A stretch of 64,000 nucleotides of DNA, taken from positions 54,079,571 to 54,143,570 of the forward strand of contig JACMZG010001911.1 in the NCBI GenBank assembly GCA_018340805.1. The letters run 5' to 3'. How positions within the stretch are numbered: position 1 is the first letter of the stretch; every line of letters begins with the position of its first letter. Of this stretch, positions 46,985-57,729 are shown one piece after another. A program made the translations under genes and the position numbers. Source of the stretch: Microvelia longipes. Taxonomy: Eukaryota > Arthropoda > Insecta > Hemiptera > Veliidae. The notes beneath the pieces are model-generated. The model was not told the origin of the DNA and did not search any database. It was given only the letters and a program-made list of their open reading frames with translations.

Positions 46985-48330
46985 TTCAATATGATTTGAA
47001 GCTATGGCTGATAGTCAAAAAGTTAACAACATATTAGACGTTGAAGTGGAGTATCCGAAAGATCTACATGAACTACATAACGATTTCCCTAGCAGAGACT
47101 ATTAGTTCAACCTTTACCATGACCAAGATTAAGCCAAACTTTTAGCTAATCAGCTGAAAAAATGCAAACAGCCTAGTGTGATTAGCAAGCGCTGCTTCAC
47201 CTTTTTTATACATTTCGATATAAAAAAAACAAAAGAAGATAAATTAAGTGAGCAAAAAGTTTGGGGAAACAATTATCAACCCAGTAATGTTCGTATGCCG
47301 TCAAAGAGGGATTATATAAAATTTTCAAATATTCAAAGTATATTAAGAGTTCCTTATATAGTTTATGCTATCTTTGAGGCATTGTTAAAGAAAGATCAAT
47401 CTGATGCCAAAGATTATATTAAAACTTTAATTAATAATGGTGACGGTTCGGCAGTTATAAGCATTAGTTCTAATACTATGCCTATACAAAAGCACGTACC
47501 AACAAGTTTTGGAGCTTTCATAAAAAATCAAACTGTAAGAAACGTTTCTACTTAACTCCCCGATAAACCATAAATTTATCGCGATGACGATGCACCTAAG
47601 ATGTTTATAGAATTTCTCAGGGAGCAAGCATTAGACATTTTACGTGTATATAAGTTAAATATAAAAATGAAACTTCGTAAAAAGCAAAAAGATGAGTACA
47701 ATAATGCCACTTTATGCTATCTATGTAACAAACCCTTTACAGCACATGATCACGAAGTTAGAGACCATTTTCACGCCGATAGGATCTATAGAGGACCAGC
47801 CCATAATTCTTGTAACTTAAAATGTAAAATTCCAAAATTTATTCCTGAAAGGCTACGACAGCCACTAAAGAACTAGGCTATGACAATTGCGATATTCCAG
47901 TAATCAGCAAGGAAAGATTTACTTCTTTTTCCAAAATAATTTATTCTGAGGACAAAATAGATTTAATTAATTTACGGTTTATAGATTCATTTAAATTCAT
48001 GTCATGACAAGTAAGTGGACAACTTGAATGAAAAATATTTTTGGTGACTTGTCTGAAATTTTAAATAGAAAACTCGTCTTTCCATACGAATACATATCGG
48101 ATTAGAAAAAATACGAAGAAACATCTTTTCCACCAAAAGAGGCCTTTTACAGTAGATTATACGACAGTCACATCTAAGACAGAGATTATGAACACGCTAA
48201 ATTAGTTTGGAACACATTTAACATTAAAAATATCGGTGAATACAACGTCCTGTATTTGATGGTCGATGTATTACAACTTGCAGATGTCTTTGAAAGGTTC
48301 CGTGACTTACCAATGCAAAGTCATAAGGTC
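46985..48330 (+). pseudogene. PolB relic, rearranged
   Basis: Starts with a palm-region scrap (VEYPKDLHELHNDFP), then jumps to the pre-exonuclease block (ANQLKKCKQPSVISKRC) and exonuclease motif I, here altered to IVYAIFEALL (the catalytic Asp of DFEA is lost). It continues with a zinc/HNH-like block CYLCNKPFTAHDHEVRDHFH and RGPAHNSCNLKC, and ends in YNVLYLMVDVLQLADVFERF. It is close in DNA to the 59400-60600 copy. The order of the first two segments is wrong for a polymerase, showing rearrangement. Confidence 0.8.
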
Positions 48331-48857
48331 ATTATTTTACAAGGAATACAATCTAATTTGTATAACCATCTGATTTTAAATTGGCTTCGAGTCGAAACTT
48401 TTTTTTAATTAAAATTTTACTAACTACCTATAATAATTTTGTTTTAATTTTATATACTAAATATAACATGTGTGTCTGATTGAATTTACTTTACAGGACT
48501 TTAGTAATAAATAATCTCACTTAATTTTATTTTTTAAGAAGAATAGAATAGTTTAGTACTTTCAAATACCCTAAACTATCAACTCGCAATAAAATTAGTG
48601 CTTTCTAAACTCGATTTAAATTTCTAGTCACTACCTTAACGCAGCCTATTAATTTAGACTCATTGTTAAAAAGATCTATCAAACTTTAAGGAGTACAACT
48701 CCTACAAACTGTTCTTTTCAGAACAACCTTGTTATATTGTTCTTTCTTCTCATTCTTTTTACTCGTTTATAAAAGGTATCTTATCCCTTTTTGTTTATTA
48801 AGTTCTTTTCTTTATTCATTCATTTATACTTGTTTTCTACTCATTCATTTATCACAA
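48331..48857. other. No gene; AT-rich spacer
   Basis: Nothing recognised. It ends in repeated TTCATTCATTTAT motifs just before the capsid-like relic. Confidence 0.5.
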
Positions 48858-49988
48858 TGTCAGTTAGAGCCACCCTCACTCCCATTTTGACTCCAGCTTA
48901 TGATGTTAATATTGAATTTCCTATACCTATAATGTTCCTGATTTTTATAAAATTGCTTACATAAACCAAGAATTAGATAACTACATTCACAAATGCTATT
49001 ATGACAAACGAAATAGTCCCGAATGGCATCCTTTAATTAGTAGATATTATTTTGGAACTTTATTTATTATTCACATTTTAAGAATTCAAAATTCCATTTC
49101 GGATATAAGTGGTCCTAACAAAAGATTCCTTTCCCGTTTCTTATCACATTACCCTCCCGAGTCACTCGTACTTCCAGGTCCTCTCAGTTGTACTTTCAAG
49201 TCAATCGGTGCAAACCGAACTTCTGCCACACCAGGTAACATTATTTATCCTCGCTTACCCGACAAATTAGGCCCTACAAAGATTTAGTACATAAAACACC
49301 TGCCGATTCCACGTGTCTTATTTTACTCTAAATACGAATTATCATAAGTCTGATTAATAAAATATTCAGTGCTACAGATGCAAATACTGCACCTGTGTTC
49401 ATTAGACCTAATGTATATGCTAATACCGGTGAAATTTCGATTAATGAACATATCTTCCGAGCAAACGCTTGGACGGCTTTACAAAAATAAGTCCTCAACT
49501 GACCAAGTTTGGTATTCAAACCTTATGCTACGGCTGAAATAACCCAAAGCTTCAACAACAACTCGTATATATTTGACTTTCCTACTATTACAGGAGATAC
49601 GAATCTTAACGATGCTGAGGCATTTCTAGGTTTACAAAATCAAGATAACTTTGCGCAAGTGTTGCTCGTAATGTCCGTTTATTGCGAACATTTCGAAGGG
49701 TTAACTTCGCTTAATGATTGCCCTCTATATAGAGGACTCTCTGCCCTCATCAAAACGCATAGGATGAAATCCAATACTAATGCAAATATTATAAGAAATA
49801 CAACGCATCTCTTTCCCAACAAGCTATTCTTTTCTTTCGATTGCTACCACACTTCATATGAAGAAAACCTTCCTGATGTAGATGTTGCAATGACTCAATA
49901 CAGTCAAAGCAATGTTTTCTATAAAATTCCAAACCTGGAATATTTTGATGAAGATTTTCTCGCTCCCGGAAGAGTTAGACCATACTAG
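48858..49988 (+). pseudogene. Capsid-like relic 1, tentatively partitivirus-like
   Basis: The ATG at 48858 begins MSVRATLTPILTPAYDVNIE. After frame breaks the sequence reads WHPLISRYYFGTLFIIHILR, FLSRFLSHYPPESLVLPGPL, and a Pro-rich IIYPRLPDKLGP. 49509-49988 is open for 159 codons to a stop (FLGLQNQDNFAQVLLVMSVY, FPNKLFFSFD). The YPxESLxxPGPL signature and the His/Tyr-rich alternation resemble coat proteins of partiti-like double-stranded RNA viruses, copies of which are known in eukaryotic genomes. This is a judgement from memory. At least three breaks make it non-functional. Confidence 0.45.
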
Positions 49989-50198
49989 ATGTACCAACTA
50001 GACGCAGTTAGTGTTACAGTGCATTTTTTGGTTTTATATGAGAGTGTGAATTATTATTTATTAGTTTTTAAGAAGTGAAATTGTTTACTTGTATTAGTGT
50101 GATGGTCTCCTAGTCTTTCCTTCCTTATCTCAGATAACCCTTTGCACTCACACTATCACACACTTACACATACCCTCTCTCTCACACTCACTCACTAA

Positions 50199-50282
50199 GA
50201 CAAATGTCTACGACAGAGCATGCTGGACCCGCGTAGCGTTCCACATCTGAACCTGAGTCCGCATTTCAGATCGGGCTTGAGA
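50199..50282 (+). repeat. Direct repeat, copy 1
   Basis: Matches 53835-53918 in the same orientation (both contain TGTCTACGACAGAG and CCACATCTGAAC). On + it could encode MSTTEHAGPA after an ATG, but is broken by a stop. Confidence 0.6.
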
Positions 50283-50294
50283 AATTTTTAAAAG

Positions 50295-50760
50295 ATGGCG
50301 AAATATACTCTATTGGTAGAAAGATGCGGCCAACTGTATAAAGTGAGTTTTAGGAGTCCTACTCTACACGCATCAATAAGTAAAACAGATGAATTTGATG
50401 AGTGGCATAAGAAATTTGTACATCAAAATAAATGCTATACAAGTGAAATACTGAAGAAAAACGAGTTAGACGATACCATCCCTAAGGACTTTTTTTGTAG
50501 AGTATGCCCTAAGGGTAAACAGCATCGTATGCCTTTTCCAAGAAGTCATTCAAGAGCTTCTAAACCAGGAGAGCATCTTCATGCTGATATATCAGGACCC
50601 GTAGAAACTATCTTTGAGTAAATCACGATTTATATTATTAATCAAAGATGATTTTACAAATTATCGTGCTCCTTGTGAGACTATTAATACAACCACAAAA
50701 TTATAAAACTATTCCCTCATTGTTGATTACAACACGGAATTAAAAAAGAGTGAAATGTTA
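50295..50760 (+). pseudogene. Ty1/Copia fragment (GAG-pre-integrase and integrase start)
   Basis: DEFDEWHKKFVHQNK followed by CRVCPKGKQHRMPF, SRASKPGEHLHADISGP and, after a frame change, LLIKDDFTNYRAPCET. The His-x-Cys-x2-Cys finger and the first catalytic Asp region (HADISGP) identify the Copia-type integrase start. The rest of the element is absent. Confidence 0.75.
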
Positions 50761-50929
50761 CTTCGAAAAAGATTTATATAAATTAAACAAAAGAAAGTAT
50801 TTCCAAAAAAATGGAAAACATTAACTCCAAAACGTAGAGCTGGTTTGCGACAAGATTAGGTAAGTTAATACGAAAACCCGAATAACAATTAGAAATTAGC
50901 ACTTATCAAAAAAGCAATAAACCTATTTT

Positions 50930-51370
50930 ATATTGAGAAAGTTATAATGCACACAAGCAAAACGGTTATGAATAATTATTTTAACAATCATAATTTGCGA
51001 TTTAGGGAGTTGAAAAAAAAATCATATTCGCCTATATCGACACTGACTCGTTTATATATAATATCAGAACAAATAATTTATAAAATTATCCATTTCATCT
51101 AAACTACTTTTTAGACGGAATGGATACGTCACACATGCCTAAATATCTCATTTAGGCCTTCAAACGCGAGAGGAATATTCCATTTAGTGGGATGATGAAT
51201 GTGATATTAAAGTTAAAGACGTTACTAAATTAAATTTAGACATGAATATGACTCGTGGAGGAGTAAAAATATAGTAATGCAAAAGGAATTGATTTTTTAT
51301 ATTTCCCTGAAGTGTCAAAAAAAATTAATTAAATGGTGTTCGAACAATTTATTCATAGATATCAGATTGC
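50930..51370 (+). pseudogene. PolB fragment, C-terminal palm with motif C
   Basis: Frames around 51027-51060 read YIDTDSFIYNI, the YxDTDS motif C of family B polymerases, then FLDGMDTSHMP. Later pieces resemble the C-terminal KRxEY region. Many stops. It differs from the motif C copy at 62630, so it is a separate lineage. Confidence 0.65.
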
Positions 51371-51792
51371 ACCTAAGCTAAGGTAAGTTATATTGTTAAA
51401 GTATGCCTACACATCTCTTGATTTTTAGGTAGTGTTGGATAGCTCGAACTTTGGCAGGATTTTGTTTTATTCTTTTAAGTGAAACAAACAATATCCTAAA
51501 TATTTTAAAGCAGCTTTCTAAAATTCTTTTTATTGAGTTAGATTTTCACATTGGTTTGCATGCCTTTCAAATACCTGCCGTAACCTACCTTATGTTATCT
51601 ATGTACAACGCACACCTTGTAAAATGTCGTTTAGTTCCGAGGACTATTTATGTAGTCTGAAGGAAAAGTATTTGTACAAATTCAAAACAACCTGTTTCTG
51701 CGCCAACCTGGTTCTGTACTGTAAGGAATCGGAAATGGGTGGCTATAACAAATAGATTTTTCTTTAGATTTACAGTAACCCAAAACAATACT
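51371..51792. other. No gene recognised
   Basis: A 69-codon frame (51451-51660) shows no motif. Confidence 0.4.
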
Positions 51793-53718
51793 CCATCTGT
51801 TAATTGAAAAATGGGAGTGTTCTCTGTTTTAAATGCTTTCAACTCATACTTATCATCAATAAACTTACACTCAACAAAAAATTTACCTTGGTAGCTTCAT
51901 AGAGTCTATGACACTCCTGCAATTTTTGAATTAAATCAAATTTTTGAGTTTTGTAGATGCTTAGGCTTCTAAACTTTTATTTACTTATGCCCTTGATGCG
52001 CTAGGCTAGAATTTATTTAAGTTTACTAAGTAGGCCAGACAGGTCTACACTTCTCCTTCTGTTCAAGCTTCAAATTAGACATCAAAGAGGGAATCTTTTA
52101 AGATTTGCGGGTCTTTGTATAGATTCAACTTTAAACACAAATGGTTGGCTACATTGGGCATTGAAACCACCTGTTAAAAGGAGGTTACAAACAAAAGAGC
52201 GTACATCGTGAAAAATCATGTAGTTAAGTACACGGATTCCGGCTTTATTTAAGTTTTAAGTATTTATTCGTCGATGCTGTTATGCCGCCGGACATCTGAT
52301 ATACCCAGGAGTCTCCTGAACTTGTAAGTCATCTCAGTTCACACCGATGACAGTTTAAGGCCGAGATATACGGCTACAAACTTTACCACATCTACGGACT
52401 TCACAGTACTTAGGATGTACCACCCTACAGGTACAAAGCACCTCTACTCATCAGAAGTTAGGGCTTTTTCTAATTTCTTACGTCACTAGGGCAATTATCC
52501 TAGAGCCAGTTTGGCTCATTTAGCTAGTCATTAGTTATTAAGAAACCCTAGTCAGAATCAGGTTACACTTGCTACTTTTACTATTAAGGCATACCTAGAT
52601 ACATATCAAAATCTTATATTTATGCATATTTGTGTTTTAATTAAGCTCAAGTATATTAATCATTTCATTAGTAAATTCGTTTCTGTCTAGCTTTAAGATT
52701 CTATCCTACTCAATCCACCCATCCTATACAGTCCTCACTACACCTTTCTGGTTCCTTTCCAGCTCTTTCTACTTCAGTGGCCTAGCCAGGCATGTAAAGC
52801 CCTCTAGGTCTGAACAGTAGAAAAGTATTTAAATCTGTTTTACCTATTGCTTTCAAAAAGTATGATTTCAGTCTATTATTGAGACATGTCTCATATTCGA
52901 CCAATGGAAAATCACCAGAAGGGTCCGGCATGTCTTTTATGGACGGTTCCCGTAGAACCAGCCGTTCTTCCTCAGGTCTACTCTTACACAGCCTTTGTAA
53001 TAGGAGAGTTTCTTGACTTACTCTCTTAAACAAATGTTGCACTTGAATTATTCGTTAGAGATTAGCATATGATTATCAATATTTTTCTTAAAAACATATA
53101 ACTTACACTTTTACATTGGATTTTATTTTTAAATTGATGGTGCTGAGGGGATGTTTCTTGTAAACCCTTTGAAGTTTAGGGCTCAGGGGAAGCTTGTTCT
53201 GACTTTTTTGATTCTGATAACTCTAAAATGCTTGATTTAAAATATCAGATGTGACGTCGTTTGCCAAAAACTCTACTTTTTAGACTTATTTATTTTTTCT
53301 GAATATTTTTTTAAAATGTTGACAACTATATTCAACTCAGTCAGTTTTCTTAGCACTCACATTTTTTTAATACAAGCTTCATGTTAAAAACATGAAACAT
53401 GTTATGTTTAATACATGTCCCTTTATTTTTTATTTTTTTTACAATATTTAAACTTATGGATGACGCCACAAACACGTTGGTGGCGTCTATTATTTCTTTT
53501 TAATATGACTGCTTCGCAATATCGACAAACCATATGCTTATTAGTATTTTTTTTACCTGCCAAACCCTTATTGATAAATTTACCTCTTGCAGACGAAGAA
53601 GGCTAAAATCCCGATCCAGTCTGCTTACTCCTAGCACATGTCTCAATAATAAGTGTATATCATTATACGCTTTACCTCATAGACACTGTAATATATTTAG
53701 CTCACAAAAGTTCTCAAT
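51793..53718 (-). pseudogene. PolB relic, N-terminal part, minus strand
   Basis: Reverse-complement relative of 58015-58950. 53042-52782 reads RPEEERLVLREPSIKDMPDP and YETCLNNRLKSYFLKAIGK. The other end, near 53650, contains the zinc-finger region. It is interrupted by a solo LTR at 51958-52816, beyond which PolB sequence resumes. Confidence 0.7.
51958..52816. mobile_element. Solo LTR, 859 bases, with 5-base target duplication
   Basis: Begins TGCTTAGGC and ends TCTGAACA (TG...CA), with GTAGA directly on both sides (51953-51957 and 52817-52821). Comparison with the uninterrupted PolB copy near 58760-58775 shows exactly this segment inserted. No internal retrotransposon genes remain, so it arose by recombination between two LTRs. 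Family not determined. Confidence 0.85.
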
Positions 53719-55775
53719 TTCTGTATTTCTGAACCACATCTATAATACCAAGGAATGACGATGGTGGTAGATAGGGTAACAACAACCTGGAGTTATATTT
53801 TTACATTAACGGACAATCTTTCTTACTCTTACATAATGGCATTTGTCTACGACAGAGTATACTAGACCCCCACAACACTCCACATCTGAACTTGAGTCTA
53901 CACTTTAGATCTGGATTTAGATTTCATTAAATTTATCCACCCAAGTTGGCAACACTAAATGCCGTTATTTTGAAAGTTTCTACGGAAAATTCTGCGCACT
54001 TGCCACCATCTTGTATAGCATACCTGTGATTTAGCATTTTATTTTTTACGAGTTACCATAAAATTAAGTGAAAGTGTATATTTTGATCGATCATCAAATT
54101 TACATCCAGCATAAGAGGTTTAAGAAAACACACTCTGCTGAAGATGGAATGATCTGGACCATAATGAGCAGCTAAACTACAGGACCGCGCCTTCGTTCAG
54201 CTAAGTGAACAGCTTAATTAAATATAGGCCAAATTCACTTAAATTGTATAGCTATAGTAAGTAAGTAATCCATTGATTATGTTTATCATTACATTCATTG
54301 CTATAATTTAGTATATTTTACAAACATAAATCAGCCTTTGTAGCTGTGGACATGCGTTTATAGCTATTACTTACTTAAATATACTTGGTACCATTTATAA
54401 TTTAGAACTTCTATTTATGTATATAAGTCAAACGTAAATAACCTGCTCTATCTCTTATGCTACTTTGTTTCCTATATTATCTTTATTATTTTTTACAATA
54501 ATTTATTTAATTTATTACCGAACCAGTTCATCTTTCTTGAAACGCATGAAATTATATACATATATTGAAAATTTGATGTGGTTTTATTTGTGTACTGAGA
54601 CTCATCCCTTCCAGTAATTAGTATTCACGGAAATTTTGCTTCCCTTAATTGTAGTTCCAGTCAAGCGCAAGCCCCTGCCGCTACAGCATTTATTAAAATT
54701 GATTAAAACAATTTACTAATAATAACACATCACTAGTAAAAACTTACTAGTAAATACTTGAGTTCCACTGAATTAATTTGCTGACTTCCACTGAGTTAAT
54801 TATTTACAACCACTTTAATCACAGCAACTGCTCATCCCTCTAATAACATGCATGTCAAACCAAAAATGAACAAAGGATTTTACAAATCAGTCTTTTTTAT
54901 TTAAATTGGTTAAATTACTTTATTATTTAATTTTAGAAAACAAAATAAATTAATCCATGATAAGTACAATGAAAATCGCATAAAAACTATAACCCATAAA
55001 GTTAAATCTACAATTAATTAAATATATAATATTTTAAATTATGAAAAAAACAATTTACAAACAAAACTTATGATTAAAATAAAACTTTTATTATAACTAA
55101 ATTAATAAATTAAACTTAACTATAAAAATATGATTAAAATAAAGTTAAGAGATAGATTAATCTATATTGAGAATATAATAATATTAAAACTAATAATTAA
55201 AACGATTGTAACAATATTTAAAGCAATAAGACTATTTTTTGTCACATTAACTGACATCCTAGCTTAGTCTTATTTATCATCCTGTAATATACCTCTAATA
55301 GTACAGCTGTTATCGCAATCTAGGCAATGCGTCTCTTGAGGATAATAAAACTTATTTGTTATGGAACGAACAAACATCCTTAAAGATTTGTGTTTTACAT
55401 ATTTATTTGTATGTATGTGCTACCATGATTATAATACTAGCCTCAAACATCACTCGGCATTTTATAGAGTACACGCTGGATTTACCAAGCACGAATTAAA
55501 TAGAGAGTAACAGATCAAGCATCTAGTTCCAGGATGCGATTACTTTTAAATCAGATGCGACTGTGATGGACTTCAAACCACTATAGACATTAATAGGATC
55601 ATTTTATAGACGAGTAGCGTTGCTTCTTTACGTGACGCTTAATGAAGTTACAACCCACACTTAGAACCTACCGATTAAATTTAAGTTATTAAATTTATTA
55701 TATGTAACAGATATTTCTGCTTTGGTTTCATCATTACCACGGACAAATTTTGTTATACTAAATCCTTCTTATAGG
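53719..55775. other. Gene-poor AT-rich stretch
   Basis: Holds direct repeat copy 2 (53835-53918). On the minus strand near 55260-55400 a frame reads MFVRSITNKFYYPQETHCLD and CDNSCTIRGILQDDK, unassigned but next to the ATPase relic. Otherwise nothing. Confidence 0.45.
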
Positions 55776-56220
55776 CGTATATATTACGCATGCTTCACAC
55801 CAGGAAATACATTAATTCGCACTCTATTTATTATTTGAGACCGATCGTGAGGGTTAGAGTTAAAATAAGATAATGTGAGTTTAAACTAACATCACGTTTA
55901 CCTCTTCCTTGACTAAACAAGTTTTGTGTGATAAAAATTACACTCAAGTTTCTTTGAGGAGAACCTTTGATAAAAATATTGACTATTGATCCGTCAGCTT
56001 CTTGCATTAGATCGTCTAGAATTAGTAACCTACATTCTAGACGGTACATTTCCCTCTGACAAATCATCCAAACTGAGTAAGCCGCGGTTGAAAGTTATCG
56101 GTACACTTAAAGTACGTTTCAACTCATCATATAATTTTTGCCACTCACTATAATACCATATTATCTCATGATTATTACCATCTATCATTTTAACAATGTT
56201 TCGGCTTCGGCCTTAAGAAA
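55775..56220 (-). pseudogene. Polinton-type packaging ATPase (FtsK/HerA-like) relic
   Basis: On the minus strand the reading begins near 56190 with EIIWYYSEWQKLYDEL, shifts frame near 56050, then gives RLLILDDLMQEADG (Walker B), IFIKGSPQRNLSVIFITQNL and SLNSHYLI. After another shift near 55860 it has NPHDRSQI, the equivalent of the NPRD.xQI motif. These are hallmarks of the genome-packaging ATPases of Polintons and adintoviruses. Walker A was not found, so the N-terminus is missing. Confidence 0.7.
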
Positions 56221-56298
56221 GATAGTTAGCTTTATAGTTCCTATTGATCTCACCGATATAGTTTTAAAAACAAACCACCTTAATTAAAATCCTTAGAG

Positions 56299-57624
56299 AT
56301 GTCTTCCCAACCGCACTCTTCCAAGGTTGATGAACCTAAGAACGTGAAACTTCACCCCAACGTCCCAGTTACATCCGGTGATTCATTTAATCCCGTTAAT
56401 GAAATCAAATTTACATTCGTACCCCCTAAACCGCTCACTAAAGTTTTAAAAGACCAAGACTCCGACATTCTTGACCCTCCCGTCCCTGAATTCTTGCAGT
56501 CCAACAAATTCTTTGAAAAACTCGATTTGACACAAAGAATCGATTTAGACCATGGTAAACAGTTCTGCATAGACGTGCAGCCTGATTTTAGGTATATTCT
56601 ACATTACATTGTTAGTACTACTATCAAAGAATATCCCCAACTAGACGTAAAATCGTATCCATACGTTACCCACCATACTATTGTGGCATACAAAATGGCA
56701 TTGATCTACACTCATTTACTATTAAATGATCTAAACTTCAGATACGAAAGCTCACCCCACGCTGGTCTCTTCCTAACAGAAGATAATCTTATTCACGTAC
56801 TCTCAACCCTTAAACAATGTGCTGTCCCAAAAGACGTAGAATTTATTCTAGAACATCTTGCTCCCGTCATTGACCCCCAAAGACCGAACTTGATATTTGT
56901 ACCATCATTAGCCTCATTTACATTCCTCCACGACTTTGGCTACTGCTTCCCAATAAATCTTTTTCTCTCAATCCATGACATCATAGCAAATACCAGGACT
57001 AATACCGATCCTAAAATTATAACCGGCAAAATGCACCGAATTCCAACAGTTACAGTTGGAGTAAACAACTATTATTTATCTCACCATATTGGTGGATTAT
57101 TTAATCACGCTAGTGCTGTCGCGTTCCACTCGAATTGGGTTAATCAATATTTTGAAACATTGATAAATCCTATAACGATTAGATCTTTACTACAACGTCC
57201 CACGATTGCTAGACTACATATTACAGCTCCCACTCATAATGACTCTGATAATATAAATGGATATGAATACCTCCTAGGATCCCCACTAATTAACGACAAG
57301 ACTATTAAAGATGTGTTAACTAATATACATCAATTTTATTCTAAGTTAACCCCATCCCTTAAATTTCTCGCCCACTTCCAGCAAGAACCAGAAGGTTTTA
57401 GCATACTGACACACTCTATAGAGCCAGTAGTATTACCAACCTGGCATCATTTAACATTTCCAACTGCTGTAGAAAGTGACACTATAATCGTAGAGAAACT
57501 ACACTCAGATTATGCTTGTATCATAAAATTCTTAGAGTCACATCCGACTTATACTGATACACTACAACCCGCTTCATCTTCCATCGTTGGTACCCTACAC
57601 CAAAAAACACGAGTTACTAAGTAA
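56299..57624 (+). CDS. Intact 441-aa capsid-like protein, tentatively partitivirus-like
   Basis: The longest undamaged ORF in the window, from ATG 56299 to TAA. No signal peptide or membrane segment is evident. Notable segments are SYPYVTHHTIVAYKMALIYT, RPNLIFVPSLASF, FLHDFGYCFPINLFLSIHD, SNWVNQYFETLINPITIRSL and LQRPTIARL. The spacing of a DFG followed by a Pro and an SxHD helix, and the NW...F..L.NP block, resemble coat proteins of partitiviruses (typically about 400-650 aa), which have been captured by several eukaryotic genomes. This is from memory, without a search. It starts 80 bases from the divergently read ATPase relic and is flanked downstream by PolB debris. The lack of any stop among so many relics suggests recent arrival or selection. 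An uncharacterised Polinton capsid gene is the main alternative. Confidence 0.55.
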   Translation: MSSQPHSSKVDEPKNVKLHPNVPVTSGDSFNPVNEIKFTFVPPKPLTKVLKDQDSDILDPPVPEFLQSNKFFEKLDLTQRIDLDHGKQFCIDVQPDFRYILHYIVSTTIKEYPQLDVKSYPYVTHHTIVAYKMALIYTHLLLNDLNFRYESSPHAGLFLTEDNLIHVLSTLKQCAVPKDVEFILEHLAPVIDPQRPNLIFVPSLASFTFLHDFGYCFPINLFLSIHDIIANTRTNTDPKIITGKMHRIPTVTVGVNNYYLSHHIGGLFNHASAVAFHSNWVNQYFETLINPITIRSLLQRPTIARLHITAPTHNDSDNINGYEYLLGSPLINDKTIKDVLTNIHQFYSKLTPSLKFLAHFQQEPEGFSILTHSIEPVVLPTWHHLTFPTAVESDTIIVEKLHSDYACIIKFLESHPTYTDTLQPASSSIVGTLHQKTRVTK

Positions 57625-57729
57625 CTTTTACCACATGCTGTAGGTCCTGGGCAGTGAATGCATGTTTAAAGATGAACTCTATTTTACTGACTAACGCTGC
57701 AGTACTTCTTTTCTAGCTTAATATATATT

